Source: Betaproteobacteria bacterium
Lineage (GTDB): Bacteria; Pseudomonadota; Gammaproteobacteria; Burkholderiales; Burkholderiaceae_F
Direction of reading: 5' to 3'
DNA length: 56,545 nt
NCBI GenBank assembly: GCA_016861185.1
Contig: BOKW01000011.1
Location: 1-56,545 of the forward strand
The notes below the pieces were generated by a model. The model had not been told where the DNA came from. It saw nothing but the letters and a program-made list of their open reading frames with translations, and ran no database searches. The translations under genes and the position numbers were made by a program. Numbering within the stretch: position 1 is the first letter of the stretch; each line of letters opens with the position of its first letter. This document shows, piece by piece, positions 25,532-34,850 of this stretch.

Positions 25532-27175
25532 ATGCGACGCACGCGCGTGCTGCAGCAAGGCCTCGCCTGGGGCGCGATCGCGGTGTTTCTCGCGCTGATT
25601 GGCATGGTCGAGGCGTTCGCGGCGCGGCAGGTCGTCGCCGACGTCGTGTCGCTCGCGATGCTGCTGCTCTTCGTCGCGGGCTTCGCGCCCGGCTATGCGG
25701 CGGGCAGCGACGGCACGGGGCGGCCGCCGGGAGCAAGGCTGGGCGATGGTGCCGCGGCCGGCGCGCTCGCCGGCGCCGTGCTCGCGGCGCTCGTCGTGCT
25801 CGCCGGCTTGATCAACCTGCGGCACGTGTTCATCAACGCCTCGCCGGCGCTGTTCGCTCTGCTGTCCGGCGGCGCGGGATGGAAGGGCGCGCACTGGCCC
25901 GTCGTCTTCGGCGCGGCGGCGGGGCTCGCGGGCGCGCTCGCAGCGCTCGCGCCGGCGCGCGTGCGACGCCCGCTCGCTGCGGGGGTCATCGCGGTGCTGA
26001 CGCTCGGGCTGTTCCAGGAACTGCTCGAGCCGTTCTTCCGTTCGGCCGCGCCGCTCGAGGCGATCCACGAAGTGCTGTACGGCGTGGGCGGCCTTTCGCC
26101 CGGCGGAGCGGCGGTGCTGTTCGCCCTGGTCGCCGCGACTGTGGCGCTATGGCAGCGGCGCGGCGCGGCCGCGCGCGGCTGGTACGCGCAGCTTCCCGCG
26201 CCGCGCCGGCGCGGGCTGCAGGCCGGCGCGGCGGTCGTGGCGCTCGCGTTGCTGGTGCTGCTGCCGATCGCCGCCGGGCCGTTCCTGTCGACCGTGCTGG
26301 TGTTGGTCGGCCTGTATGCGCTGATGGGATTGGGGCTGAACGTCGTCGTCGGGTTTGCCGGTCTGCTCGACCTCGGCTACGTGGCGTTCTTCGCGATCGG
26401 CGCGTACACGACGGCGCTGCTGACCTCGACCGGCGCGCACGGCCTCGCGGAGATTTCGTTCTGGGCCGCGGTGCCGATCGCGATGGCGATGTCCTTGCTC
26501 GCCGGTGTGCTGCTCGGCATTCCGGTGCTCGGCATCCGCGGCGACTATCTCGCGATCGCCACGCTTGGCTTCGGAGAGATCATCCGGCTGCTGGTGCTGT
26601 CCGACTTCCTGCGGCCCTGGCTCGGTGGCTCGCAAGGCGTGCTCTCGGTGCCCAAGCCGACGCTGTGGGGCTTCGAGCTGGCGAGCCCCGGCCAGCTGTT
26701 CTATCTCACGCTCGTGTCTTGCCTGCTGCTCGTCTACGTGGCGGTGCGGCTGCGCGACTCGCGGCTCGGCCGTGCGTGGATGGCGGTGCGCGAAGACGAG
26801 GACGTTGCGCAGGCGATGGGCATCCACCTCGTCGGGGTGAAGCTGCTTGCGTTCGGACTGGGCGCGACGTTCGGGGGGCTGGCCGGATCGATCTTCGCCG
26901 TGCTCGTGGGCTCGGTGTTTCCGCACAGCTTCCAGCTTCTGATCTCGATCAACGTGCTGGCGCTGATCATCGTCGGCGGCATGGGCAGCATGCCGGGCGT
27001 GATCGTCGGCAGCCTGGTGCTGGTCGGGCTGCCCGAGCTGCTGCGCGAGTTCTCCGATTTCCGTTATCTCGTGTACGGCGCCGCGCTCGTGTTCATGATG
27101 CGGCGCCGGCCCGAAGGACTGTGGCCGGCCGCCACGATCAAGCGCGAGCTGCAAGCGCCCGGAGCGCAACGATGA
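25532..27175 (+). CDS. livM: Branched-chain-type ABC transporter permease LivM, extended N-terminus
   Basis: The 547-aa permease is clearly longer than usual LivM proteins (about 300-420 aa). The conserved core begins near residue 235 and shows GLYALMGLGLNVVVGFAGLLDLGYVAFFAIGAYTTA, GIRGDYLAIATLGFGEIIRLL and VREDEDVAQAMGIHLVGVKLLAF. The first 230 residues form an Ala/Leu/Val-rich region with about six membrane segments of unknown role. The stop overlaps the livG ATG. Confidence 0.92.
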   Translation: MRRTRVLQQGLAWGAIAVFLALIGMVEAFAARQVVADVVSLAMLLLFVAGFAPGYAAGSDGTGRPPGARLGDGAAAGALAGAVLAALVVLAGLINLRHVFINASPALFALLSGGAGWKGAHWPVVFGAAAGLAGALAALAPARVRRPLAAGVIAVLTLGLFQELLEPFFRSAAPLEAIHEVLYGVGGLSPGGAAVLFALVAATVALWQRRGAAARGWYAQLPAPRRRGLQAGAAVVALALLVLLPIAAGPFLSTVLVLVGLYALMGLGLNVVVGFAGLLDLGYVAFFAIGAYTTALLTSTGAHGLAEISFWAAVPIAMAMSLLAGVLLGIPVLGIRGDYLAIATLGFGEIIRLLVLSDFLRPWLGGSQGVLSVPKPTLWGFELASPGQLFYLTLVSCLLLVYVAVRLRDSRLGRAWMAVREDEDVAQAMGIHLVGVKLLAFGLGATFGGLAGSIFAVLVGSVFPHSFQLLISINVLALIIVGGMGSMPGVIVGSLVLVGLPELLREFSDFRYLVYGAALVFMMRRRPEGLWPAATIKRELQAPGAQR

Positions 27176-27963
27176 TCCTGTTGAGCTCCCGCGACCTGAT
27201 CAAGCGCTTCGGCGGGCTGGTGGCGCTGGATCGCTTCAACTTCGAGGTCGAGGCGCGTTCGATCCGCGGGCTGATCGGGCCGAACGGTTCGGGCAAGACC
27301 ACCTACTTCAACTGCGTGACCGGCTTTTATCGCGCCGACGAAGGCGAAACGCTGTTTCGCGGCACGCGCATCGACGGGCTGACGCCGGACCTCGTGACGA
27401 AGCTCGGCATCGCGCGCACCTACCAGAACATCCGCCTGTTCGCGAACATGACGGCGCTGGAGAACATCCTGGTCGGCATGCATCCGCATCTGAAGTCGAC
27501 CTGGATCGGCGCGCTGTTCGGCACGGCGACCACGCGCCGCGACGAGGAGGAAGCCACCGCCGCTGCGCGCGAGCTGCTCGCCTGGGTCGGTCTCAAAGGC
27601 AAAGGCGACCTGCTGGCGAAGAACCTGCCGTATGGCGAGCAGCGCAGGCTGGAGATCGCCCGCGCGCTCGCGAGCCGGCCGTCGCTGCTGCTGCTCGACG
27701 AGCCGACCGCCGGCATGAACCCGCGCGAGACGGTGGAGATGATGAACTTCATCCGCGCGCTGCGCGACGACCGCGGCATCACGATCCTGCTGATCGAGCA
27801 TCAGATGCGCGTCGTGCTCGGCATCTGCGACCGCGTCACCGTGCTCGACCACGGGGTGAAGATCGCCGAGGGCACGCCGCGGGAAGTGCACGACGACGCG
27901 AAGGTGATCGAGGCGTACCTCGGTGCGCGCCGCGCCGCGGCGCCCGCGACCGCGAAGGCGTGA
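27172..27963 (+). CDS. livG: Branched-chain-type ABC transporter ATPase LivG
   Basis: The 263-aa ATP-binding subunit starts at the ATG overlapping the livM stop. Walker A is GPNGSGKTT (about residues 36-44), the signature is the LivG form LPYGEQRRLEIARAL, Walker B is LLLLDEPTAGMN, and the switch is LIEHQM. The YQNIRLFANMTALENI Q-loop region is typical. It works with LivF as a heterodimeric motor for the LivHM channel. Confidence 0.96.
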   Translation: MILLSSRDLIKRFGGLVALDRFNFEVEARSIRGLIGPNGSGKTTYFNCVTGFYRADEGETLFRGTRIDGLTPDLVTKLGIARTYQNIRLFANMTALENILVGMHPHLKSTWIGALFGTATTRRDEEEATAAARELLAWVGLKGKGDLLAKNLPYGEQRRLEIARALASRPSLLLLDEPTAGMNPRETVEMMNFIRALRDDRGITILLIEHQMRVVLGICDRVTVLDHGVKIAEGTPREVHDDAKVIEAYLGARRAAAPATAKA

Positions 27964-27964
27964 C

Positions 27965-28672
27965 ATGGCCCTGCTCGAAGTGCGCGACCTGCACGTCTTT
28001 TACGGCCAGATCCACGCGCTGAAGGGCATCTCGCTCGCGGTCGACAAGGGCGAGATCGTCACGCTGATCGGCGCCAATGGCGCCGGCAAGTCGACGACGT
28101 TGAAGACGATCAGCGGCCTGATGCGGCCGCGCGCAGGGGCGATCGTCTTCGACGGCACCGATCTCACGCAGCTTCCCCCGCACGAGATCGTCACGCGCGG
28201 CATCGTGCAGGTACCGGAGGGACGCCGTATCTTTCATCGGCTCACGGTGCAGGAGAACCTTGCGATGGGCGCGTTCACGCGCCCGGCCGCACTCGACGCC
28301 CGCGTCGAGCAGGCGTTCGCGCTATTCCCGCGGCTCGCCGAGCGGCGCGACCAGGTGGCGGGCACGCTGTCCGGCGGGGAGCAGCAGATGCTTGCGATCG
28401 GCCGCGCGCTGATGAGCGAGCCGAGCGTGCTGCTGCTCGACGAACCGTCGATGGGGCTCGCGCCGGTGCTGGTCGAGCAGATCTTCGACACGATCCGCAA
28501 CATCAACGGGCGCGGCGTGACGATCCTGCTGGTGGAGCAGAACGCCGCAATGGCGCTCGCGATCGCGCACCGCGGCTACGTGCTCGAAACCGGAACGATC
28601 GCGCTCGCGGGCGGCGCCGCAGCGCTGCGCGAGAACCCGGACGTCCGGCGCGCCTATCTCGGCGAAGTCTGA
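27965..28672 (+). CDS. livF: Branched-chain-type ABC transporter ATPase LivF
   Basis: The 235-aa second ATPase of the Liv-type system starts 2 bp after livG. Walker A is GANGAGKST, the signature is LSGGEQQMLAIGRAL, Walker B is LLLDEPSMGLAP, and the LivF-specific PEGRRIFHRLTVQENLAMGA follows the Q-loop. It closes the operon: a convergent mltB gene ends 4 bp beyond its stop. Confidence 0.96.
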   Translation: MALLEVRDLHVFYGQIHALKGISLAVDKGEIVTLIGANGAGKSTTLKTISGLMRPRAGAIVFDGTDLTQLPPHEIVTRGIVQVPEGRRIFHRLTVQENLAMGAFTRPAALDARVEQAFALFPRLAERRDQVAGTLSGGEQQMLAIGRALMSEPSVLLLDEPSMGLAPVLVEQIFDTIRNINGRGVTILLVEQNAAMALAIAHRGYVLETGTIALAGGAAALRENPDVRRAYLGEV

Positions 28673-28676
28673 GGAA

Positions 28677-29720
28677 CTACGAGGCCGGCGCCGCGCGTAC
28701 GGAGAGCGTTTCCGTCGCGCGCCGCTCGACCGCCTGCGCCAGCTCGGCGACCGCCGTCGCGTAGAAGAAGCTGCGGTTGTAGTGCAGCAGCGCCGAGGCG
28801 TTGACGGTGCCGACGCGGTACTCGACCGCCTCGACGCCGTCGCTCGTCAGATACGGCAGATCCATCAGCAGCACGCGGGCTTCGGCGGGCAAGGTTCCGT
28901 CGATCGTCACGCCGAGCGCGGCGACGTCCTGCCAGCGGTAGGCGGCCGCGATGCCGCGGCCGAGCACCTCGACGACCGACGCGTCGGCCTGCGCGGGGAA
29001 CAGCACGGCGAGGTCGCGCCGCCAGCCGTGCGCGCCGAGGAAGTTCGCGACCGAGCCGATCGCGTCCTCGCGGCTCGCTGCCAGGTCGATGCGGCCGTCG
29101 CCGTCGAAGTCGACGGCGTAGCGCCGCACCGATCCGGGCATGAACTGCGGCAATCCGATAGCCCCCGCGAACGAGCCGCGCGGCGCGACCGGGTCGATGC
29201 CCTGCTCGCGACAAAGCAGCAGGAACTGCGCCAGCTCCTCGCGATACAGCGGCGCGCGCCGCGTGTAGTCGAACGCAAGGGTCAGCAGCACGTCGAGCGT
29301 GCGCAGATTGCCCATCACGCGCCCGAAGAAGGTCTCGATGCCGATGATCGCGACGACGATCGACTCGGGCACGCCGTAGCGCTCGGCCGCGCGCGCCAGC
29401 GCCGCGCGGTGCTGGCGCAGGAACGCATGGCCCTCGCGCACGCGGCGCTCGTCGACGTTGCGCGCGCGGTACTCGGCCCAGTTGCGCGCCGACGGCGGCG
29501 CGTTGGCGGGCGTGGTCAGCCGCTCGGCCGCCTCCGAGTAACGCCCCTGCGCGATCGCGCGTTCGACCCAGCCGCGCTCGAGCCCGTAGGCGGCGACGAT
29601 CGCGTCGATGTATTCCTGCACGTCGCCGCGCAGCGGATACGACAGCGCCTGCGCGCGCGCGAACGGCGGCGCACCGAGCGCGGCGCACGACGCGGCGACG
29701 AGGAAACTGCGGCGGTTCAT
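28677..29720 (-). CDS. mltB: Lytic murein transglycosylase B (MltB family)
   Basis: The 347-aa periplasmic enzyme cuts peptidoglycan glycan strands with formation of 1,6-anhydroMurNAc. The N-terminus (MNRRSFLVAASCAALG) is a signal peptide with a twin-arginine-like motif. The catalytic glutamate is Glu129 in GIETFFGRVMG; GAIGLPQFMPGSVRRYAVDFDGDG and HYNRSFFYATAVAEL are family hallmarks. It has no lipobox cysteine at a usual place, so it may be soluble. It ends a minus-strand run with tgpA, DUF58 and MoxR genes, a cell-envelope neighbourhood. Confidence 0.93.
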   Translation of the reverse strand: MNRRSFLVAASCAALGAPPFARAQALSYPLRGDVQEYIDAIVAAYGLERGWVERAIAQGRYSEAAERLTTPANAPPSARNWAEYRARNVDERRVREGHAFLRQHRAALARAAERYGVPESIVVAIIGIETFFGRVMGNLRTLDVLLTLAFDYTRRAPLYREELAQFLLLCREQGIDPVAPRGSFAGAIGLPQFMPGSVRRYAVDFDGDGRIDLAASREDAIGSVANFLGAHGWRRDLAVLFPAQADASVVEVLGRGIAAAYRWQDVAALGVTIDGTLPAEARVLLMDLPYLTSDGVEAVEYRVGTVNASALLHYNRSFFYATAVAELAQAVERRATETLSVRAAPAS

Positions 29721-29746
29721 CGGTTCGGCAACAAGTCCACGTTCGT

Positions 29747-31837
29747 TCAGCCCGCGGCGCGCGGGCGGAAGCGCCGCACCGCGCGGCGCAGCGAGCGAAG
29801 CTGCGCGCGGCTCAGCGACGGTGCTGCGCGCGAGTAGCGCCAGCGCTCGAACGCTAGCAGGATTTCGTGCGCGGCATCGCGGCTCGCGGGCGCGAGCTGC
29901 CGGTCGACGCGCGCGAGCAGCGAGCGCGGCGCCAGCGCCGGCGCGCTGTCGATGCCGGCGTCCGACAGCCGGCGGCGCAGCAGCGCGTACGCCTCGGCCA
30001 GCGGATCGCGCTCGACCCGATGCCGCAGCGAAAGGACCGCGAGCGCGCCGAGCAGCAGCGACAGCGTGAGCGCGAACACGAGCGCGAGCGTGCGGCCGTC
30101 GGGATCGAGGCCGATGCTGGCGAGCAGCGCGCGCTGCCGCTCGGGCGTGTACGACAGCACCCACTGGTTCCAGCTGTTCTGCAGCGCCTCCCAGTTAAAG
30201 CGCAGCGAACGCAGCCAGCCCAGCGCGCCTTCGCCGGCAGCGAGCGGCGCCAGACCGGTCTGCCGCTGCAGCTCGGGCAGGCCGCGCGCGATGCGCGCCG
30301 GCGCGACGACCGCGGTCGGATCGACGCGCGTCCAGCCGCGCTCGCGCAGCCACACTTCGGTCCACGCGTGCGCGTCCGACTGCCGCACGGTCATGAAACC
30401 GTCGACCGGATTGACCTCGCCGCCCTGGTAGCCGGTGACGACGCGCGCCGGAATGTCGAGCGCGCGCATCAGCACGACGAAGGCGGCGGCATAGTGCTCG
30501 CAGTAGCCCAGACGCGTGTCGAACAGGAACTCGTCGACTGAGTGGCGGCCGAGCAGCGGCGGGTTCAGCGTGTACTGGTAGCCGCCGGTGCGGAAGTGCT
30601 CGAGCACGGCGTTGACCAGCGCGACCGCGCCGTCGCGGCCGGCAAACCTGCGGCGCAGTTCGGCCGCGAACTGCAGCGCGCGCGGGTTGTAGCCGGGCGG
30701 AAGCTGCAGCCAGTCGTGCAGCGACGCTTCGGTTTCGTTCGTGCCGAGCGCGAACGCCGTGTAGGAGCGCACCGCGTAGCGGACGCGTTCGCTGATCAGC
30801 CGCGCGGAGACGAGCTGCGCCTCGGGCGTGAGCTGAGGCGCAAGTTCGGTCGCGTTGGGCGCGGCAGCGGGTACCTCGAGCGCGAACAGCCAGTCGCGCT
30901 GATGCGGCTCGAGCGTGACCGAGTAGTCGACCGCCGAGGCTGCGTCGGCGCGGATGGCGAGCCGCGGCGCCGCAGCCGTGCGCTGCGCAAGCGGCGTCCA
31001 GGTGCGTCCGTTGAAGTGACCGAATACGGGACCGCGCCAGTACAGCCGCTCGTTGGTCGGCGGTTCCGATTCGAAGCGCGCGCGGAAGGCGATCGCGTTG
31101 GACTCGAGCAGCCGGCTGATCGAGCCCGGCGACATCGCGTTGGACAGGCCCGTGCCCGACGTCGTCGTGTCGCCCGGCAATCCCCACAGCGGGCCGGAGA
31201 TGCGCGGAAACAGCAGGAACAGCGCGACCGTGAGCGGGATCGCCTTCAGCACGATCGCGCCGACCAGCTTCGCCTTGCGCGACGCCGGCAGGTCGGTCTC
31301 GACGAGGTTCACGCTCGTCAGCACGAAGAACAGCAGCGCGACCGCGACGATCGTCAGCGCCGCGATCGGCAGGCTCTGGCTGAACAGGAACTGCGTCAGC
31401 AGGATGAAGAACGCGAGGAAGATCACGACGAAGACGTCGCGCCGCGCGCGCAGCTCGAGCAGCTTCAGCGCCATCAGCAGCAGCAGGAAGGTGACGCCGG
31501 CGTCGCGCCCGACCAGCGTGCCGTGCTCGAGCCACACGGCGCCGGCGGCGGCCGCCAGCAGCGGCAGCATCGCGAAGCGCCCCGGCGCCGGACGCTGCGT
31601 CACCGTCAGCCATACGCGCCAGAACCACAGCAGCACCAGGATCGCGGTGGCCCACCACGCGAGATGATCGAAGTGAGGCGCGACGACCAGCGCGACCGCG
31701 GCGAGCAGCACGAGCAGGTCGCGCCGCTCGCGCGCCGCGCTCGACATCTGCGGCTGCACCAGCGCGGCGGCAAGCTGGCGTGCGCGGGCGCGCGCATCCC
31801 GCAGGCTCAGACGCGAAGCGTTCGCCGCGACGGCCAT
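29747..31837 (-). CDS. tgpA: Transglutaminase-like membrane protein (TgpA/DUF3488 family)
   Basis: The 696-aa protein has six or so N-terminal membrane helices (residues about 40-210), a periplasmic transglutaminase-like domain with catalytic Cys446 (GYCEHYAAAF), a histidine in DAHAWTEVW and an aspartate in RVDPTAV, then one more helix (about residue 600) and a cytoplasmic tail. In Pseudomonas TgpA is essential and its periplasmic domain is active; its substrate there is uncertain. It is always linked to MoxR and DUF58 genes as here. The DUF58 gene ends 5 bp upstream. Confidence 0.93.
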   Translation of the reverse strand: MAVAANASRLSLRDARARARQLAAALVQPQMSSAARERRDLLVLLAAVALVVAPHFDHLAWWATAILVLLWFWRVWLTVTQRPAPGRFAMLPLLAAAAGAVWLEHGTLVGRDAGVTFLLLLMALKLLELRARRDVFVVIFLAFFILLTQFLFSQSLPIAALTIVAVALLFFVLTSVNLVETDLPASRKAKLVGAIVLKAIPLTVALFLLFPRISGPLWGLPGDTTTSGTGLSNAMSPGSISRLLESNAIAFRARFESEPPTNERLYWRGPVFGHFNGRTWTPLAQRTAAAPRLAIRADAASAVDYSVTLEPHQRDWLFALEVPAAAPNATELAPQLTPEAQLVSARLISERVRYAVRSYTAFALGTNETEASLHDWLQLPPGYNPRALQFAAELRRRFAGRDGAVALVNAVLEHFRTGGYQYTLNPPLLGRHSVDEFLFDTRLGYCEHYAAAFVVLMRALDIPARVVTGYQGGEVNPVDGFMTVRQSDAHAWTEVWLRERGWTRVDPTAVVAPARIARGLPELQRQTGLAPLAAGEGALGWLRSLRFNWEALQNSWNQWVLSYTPERQRALLASIGLDPDGRTLALVFALTLSLLLGALAVLSLRHRVERDPLAEAYALLRRRLSDAGIDSAPALAPRSLLARVDRQLAPASRDAAHEILLAFERWRYSRAAPSLSRAQLRSLRRAVRRFRPRAAG

Positions 31838-31841
31838 CGCC

Positions 31842-32849
31842 TCATCCCCTGAACAGCGCGAGCGCAGTCAGGCAGCGCTCGCGCTGGTCGGCGCCGCTCG
31901 CCAGGGGAACCACGGCGCCCGGAAGCTGCAGCGCGTAGCGAAGCTGTGCGGCGTCGGCGTCGAGCACCCAGCGCGCGAGCCGCGCGAGCTTCTGCTCGAC
32001 GCCGAGGTTGGGCGGCAGCGCGTCGAAATCGAGCACGAGTTCGCCGCCGGCAGCCGCCTCGAACAGCTTGACCGACAGCTCGTCCGAGCGCGCCGCCAGC
32101 TTCCACGCGATCATCCGCTGCGAGTCGCCGGCCTGATACGGGCGCACGCCGGCGAAGTCCTCGCCGCTCGCGGCCATGCCCGCACCGTACAGCGATCCGC
32201 CGAGCGCAAGCGGCAGCGGCGGCGCGTCCTCCTCCGGTTTCGGGTAGACCATCGCGGAAAGCGGCGGCGTGAAGTAGGCCCACGCCTGCCACAGTCCGAA
32301 CGGGAAGCGCGTTTCGATGCGCACGCGCGGACAGGCGCGCCGGCCGCGCCGGCGCGTCGGCAGCGACAGGCTGACGGGCCGGTTGCCCTTGGCCGGCACG
32401 TCGATCCAGCTTCCGGGCATCGGCCGCTCGCGGCGGAACAGGCCGCCCGCCTTGCGCCGCGTTGGCAGCACGAAGCTGAAGTTCAGCGCGTGGCGCGTTT
32501 CGGGCGTCGGGTTGGTCACGAGCAGCTCGAAGGTCGCGACGTCGCCGGCGAACACCGGCTCGGCGCGATGGCCGCGCAACAGCACGCGCGCGAGGTTGCG
32601 GTGCGTGTGGTACATGCCGACCACGGCGATACTCGTCACGAGGAAGGTCAGCAGGAAGCCGAGCTGCAGTCCGTAGTTGATCGAGCCGATCAGCAGCACG
32701 ACCATCGCCGCGCCGAAGATCAGCCCCGCGCGCGTCGGCAGGATGTACACGCGCTTGCGGTCGAGCAGCACGTCGCCGTGCTCGACCGCCGGGCGCCGCG
32801 CGATCCAGTCGGCGATGCGGATAGCGAACGGGTGGGTGGTGATGCTCAC
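31842..32849 (-). CDS. DUF58 protein
   Basis: The 335-aa protein has two N-terminal membrane helices (around residues 35-80) and a C-terminal DUF58/von Willebrand A-like domain beginning with the GEDFAGVRPYQAGDSQRMIAWKLAARSDEL signature. The GTG start at 32849 overlaps the stop of the MoxR gene (GTGA), so it is coupled to it. DUF58 proteins are thought to be clients or partners of MoxR ATPases in envelope assembly or stress. The frame is open farther upstream inside moxR but has no family similarity there. Confidence 0.92.
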   Translation of the reverse strand: MSITTHPFAIRIADWIARRPAVEHGDVLLDRKRVYILPTRAGLIFGAAMVVLLIGSINYGLQLGFLLTFLVTSIAVVGMYHTHRNLARVLLRGHRAEPVFAGDVATFELLVTNPTPETRHALNFSFVLPTRRKAGGLFRRERPMPGSWIDVPAKGNRPVSLSLPTRRRGRRACPRVRIETRFPFGLWQAWAYFTPPLSAMVYPKPEEDAPPLPLALGGSLYGAGMAASGEDFAGVRPYQAGDSQRMIAWKLAARSDELSVKLFEAAAGGELVLDFDALPPNLGVEQKLARLARWVLDADAAQLRYALQLPGAVVPLASGADQRERCLTALALFRG

Positions 32850-33769
32850 GGCACCGCCACCGCCTGGATCAACTGCGACACCAACTCGCGGCCGTGCAGC
32901 GCACGGCCGCCTTCGCGCTGCACGGCGTGCAGCCGGTGGCCCGCGACGGCGGGCAGCACGTTCTGGATGTCCTCCGGGATCACGTGATCGCGGCCGTCGA
33001 GCCAGGCCCAGGCGCGCGCGGCGGCGAGCAGCGACAGTCCGGCGCGCGGGCTCAAGCCTTCGGCGTACTTGCCGGAACCGCGCGTGTGGGCGAGCAGCGC
33101 CTGCACGTAGTCGAGCAATGCGTTCGAGCAGAACACCTGCTTGACCTCGGCCTGCGCGGCGAGCAGATCGGCGGGCCGCCCGACCGGCGGCAGATGCTTC
33201 AGCATGTCGCGGCGGGGTTCGCCGGCAAGCAGCGCGCGCTCCGACGCGCGATCGGGATAGCCGAGGCTGATGCACATCAGGAAGCGGTCGAGCTGCGATT
33301 CGGGCAGCGGAAAGGTGCCGACCTGGTGCAGCGGGTTTTGCGTGGCGATCACGAAAAACGGCTGCGGCAGCGGTCGCGAAAGGCCGTCGACCGAGACCTG
33401 GCTTTCTTCCATCGCTTCCAGCAGCGCGCTCTGCGTCTTGGGGCTCGCGCGGTTGATCTCGTCGGCGAGCAGCACTTCGGTGAAGATCGGGCCCGGATGG
33501 AAAACGAACTGCCCGTTGGTGCGGTCATAGACCGAGACGCCGATCACGTCCGAAGGCAGCAGGTCGCTCGTGAACTGGATGCGGCGGAACGGCAGCCCGA
33601 GCGAGATCGCGATCGCGTGCGCCAGCGTGGTCTTGCCTACGCCCGGCGCGTCCTCGATCAGCAGGTGGCCGCCGGCCAGCAGACAGGTCAGGCTCTGCCG
33701 GATCTGCAGGTCCTTGCCGACGATCACGCCGGCGATCTGCGCGGCGCAGGAACGGAGCTTTTCAAGCAT
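32846..33769 (-). CDS. MoxR-family AAA+ ATPase
   Basis: The 307-aa chaperone-like ATPase has Walker A EDAPGVGKTTLAHA (about residues 39-52), Walker B VLLADEIN, sensor 1 ATQNP and the MoxR segment QFTSDLLPSDVIGVSVYD. It heads the operon MoxR-DUF58-TgpA-MltB and may remodel the DUF58 protein. It is divergent from the histone-deacetylase-family gene with only 35 bp between the two start codons. Confidence 0.95.
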   Translation of the reverse strand: MLEKLRSCAAQIAGVIVGKDLQIRQSLTCLLAGGHLLIEDAPGVGKTTLAHAIAISLGLPFRRIQFTSDLLPSDVIGVSVYDRTNGQFVFHPGPIFTEVLLADEINRASPKTQSALLEAMEESQVSVDGLSRPLPQPFFVIATQNPLHQVGTFPLPESQLDRFLMCISLGYPDRASERALLAGEPRRDMLKHLPPVGRPADLLAAQAEVKQVFCSNALLDYVQALLAHTRGSGKYAEGLSPRAGLSLLAAARAWAWLDGRDHVIPEDIQNVLPAVAGHRLHAVQREGGRALHGRELVSQLIQAVAVP

Positions 33770-33804
33770 TACACTGGCCCGAAACGACGTTGGTGGGAGA
33801 CAGC

Positions 33805-34728
33805 GTGCACACCGGCTTCATCACGCACACCGCGTGCGCTGCGCATGAAATGGGTTCGTGGCACCCGGAGAGCCCGGAGCGCCTGTCCGCGATCCACGAT
33901 CACCTGATCGCAATCGGGCTTTCGCCGCATCTGGTTCACATCGACGCACCGGCGGCCGACCTCGCCGCCATCGAGCGCGCCCACGATCGCCGCTACATCG
34001 ACGAACTGCGGTCGAGGATACCAAAGCAGGGCTACGCGCCGGTCGATCCCGACACTTCGATGAACCCGGCGACCTGGGATGCGGCGCTGCGTTCGACCGG
34101 CGCCGTGATCGAGGCAACCGACCAGGTGCTGAGCGGTGCGCTGGAGAATGCCTTCTGTGCCGTGCGGCCGCCGGGACATCACGCGCTGCGCGCGCAGGCG
34201 ATGGGTTTCTGCTTCTTCAACAACGTCGCGATCGGCGCGCTGCATGCGCTCGAAGCGCACCGGCTGGCGCGGGTCGCGGTGATCGATTTCGACGTGCATC
34301 ACGGCAACGGGACCGAAGACATCCTGGCGGACGACGAGCGCGTGCTGATGGCCAGTTTTTTCCAGCATCCGTTCTATCCGTACACCGGCACCGAGCATCC
34401 CGCGAAAAACATGGTGAACGTGCCGCTGCCTGCCGGCACCAAGGGGGACGTTGTGCGCCAGGTCGTCGACGAGGTGTGGCTGCCGCGGCTGGAGCGGTTC
34501 CGCCCGGAGATGATCTTCATTTCGGCGGGGTTCGACGCGCACCGCGAAGACGACCTCGGCCAGATGGGCCTGGTCGAAGCCGATTACGCCTACATCACGC
34601 AACGTCTGATGGAAGTCGCCGCCCGCCACAGCCGCAACCGCATCGTCAGCACGCTCGAGGGCGGCTACAACCTGAGCGCGCTCGCGCGCAGCGTGGCGGC
34701 GCATGTGAAGACGTTGGCGCAGATCTAG
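33805..34728 (+). CDS. Histone deacetylase family protein (AcuC/HDAC-like)
   Basis: The 307-aa zinc-dependent deacetylase has the HDAC signatures RPPGHHALRAQAMGFCFFNNVAIGA, DFDVHHGNGTED (metal and catalytic His/Asp) and the C-terminal EGGYNLSALARSV. I chose the GTG at 33805 because GGTGGGAGA sits five bases upstream; a TTG at 33790 in the same frame would add five residues. Bacterial members deacetylate acetylpolyamines, proteins or acetyl-CoA synthetases. The following gene encodes an acyl-CoA ligase, which makes control of that ligase an attractive but untested idea. Confidence 0.93.
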   Translation: MHTGFITHTACAAHEMGSWHPESPERLSAIHDHLIAIGLSPHLVHIDAPAADLAAIERAHDRRYIDELRSRIPKQGYAPVDPDTSMNPATWDAALRSTGAVIEATDQVLSGALENAFCAVRPPGHHALRAQAMGFCFFNNVAIGALHALEAHRLARVAVIDFDVHHGNGTEDILADDERVLMASFFQHPFYPYTGTEHPAKNMVNVPLPAGTKGDVVRQVVDEVWLPRLERFRPEMIFISAGFDAHREDDLGQMGLVEADYAYITQRLMEVAARHSRNRIVSTLEGGYNLSALARSVAAHVKTLAQI

Positions 34729-34756
34729 GATTGCGCATCGCGGATTGCGGATCGCG
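34728..34756. repeat. GCGGATYGC repeat, copy B (left arm)
   Basis: GGATTGCGCATCGCGGATTG and the following GCGGATCGC units begin at the deacetylase stop codon. They pair with the inverted copy at 34805-34840, forming a long potential stem with a loop of about 50 bases. Confidence 0.75.
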
Positions 34757-34804
34757 TTGACCTCAGCATGCGTTCGACTACCCTTTAGCCAAGTCTGCAC
34801 CCAG

Positions 34805-34840
34805 CGCAATCCGCGATCCGCAATCCGCAATCCGCAATCC
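34805..34840. repeat. GCGGATYGC repeat, copy C (inverted, right arm)
   Basis: Four inverted nonamer units (CGCAATCC/CGCGATCC) lie 10 bp before the acyl-CoA ligase ATG, where a ribosome site would be expected; none is apparent. This arm is complementary to 34728-34756. Confidence 0.75.
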
Positions 34841-34850
34841 GAGCACGACC

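Noticed and set aside
24475..27171. Open frame of about 900 codons across livH and livM in the livG frame
   Set aside because: It covers two well-conserved permease genes in another frame; only the part from 27172 has ATPase similarity.
23158..28672. Urea-type (Urt) transporter instead of Liv
   Set aside because: No urease genes nearby and the ATPases carry LivG/LivF signatures; the ligand stays open.
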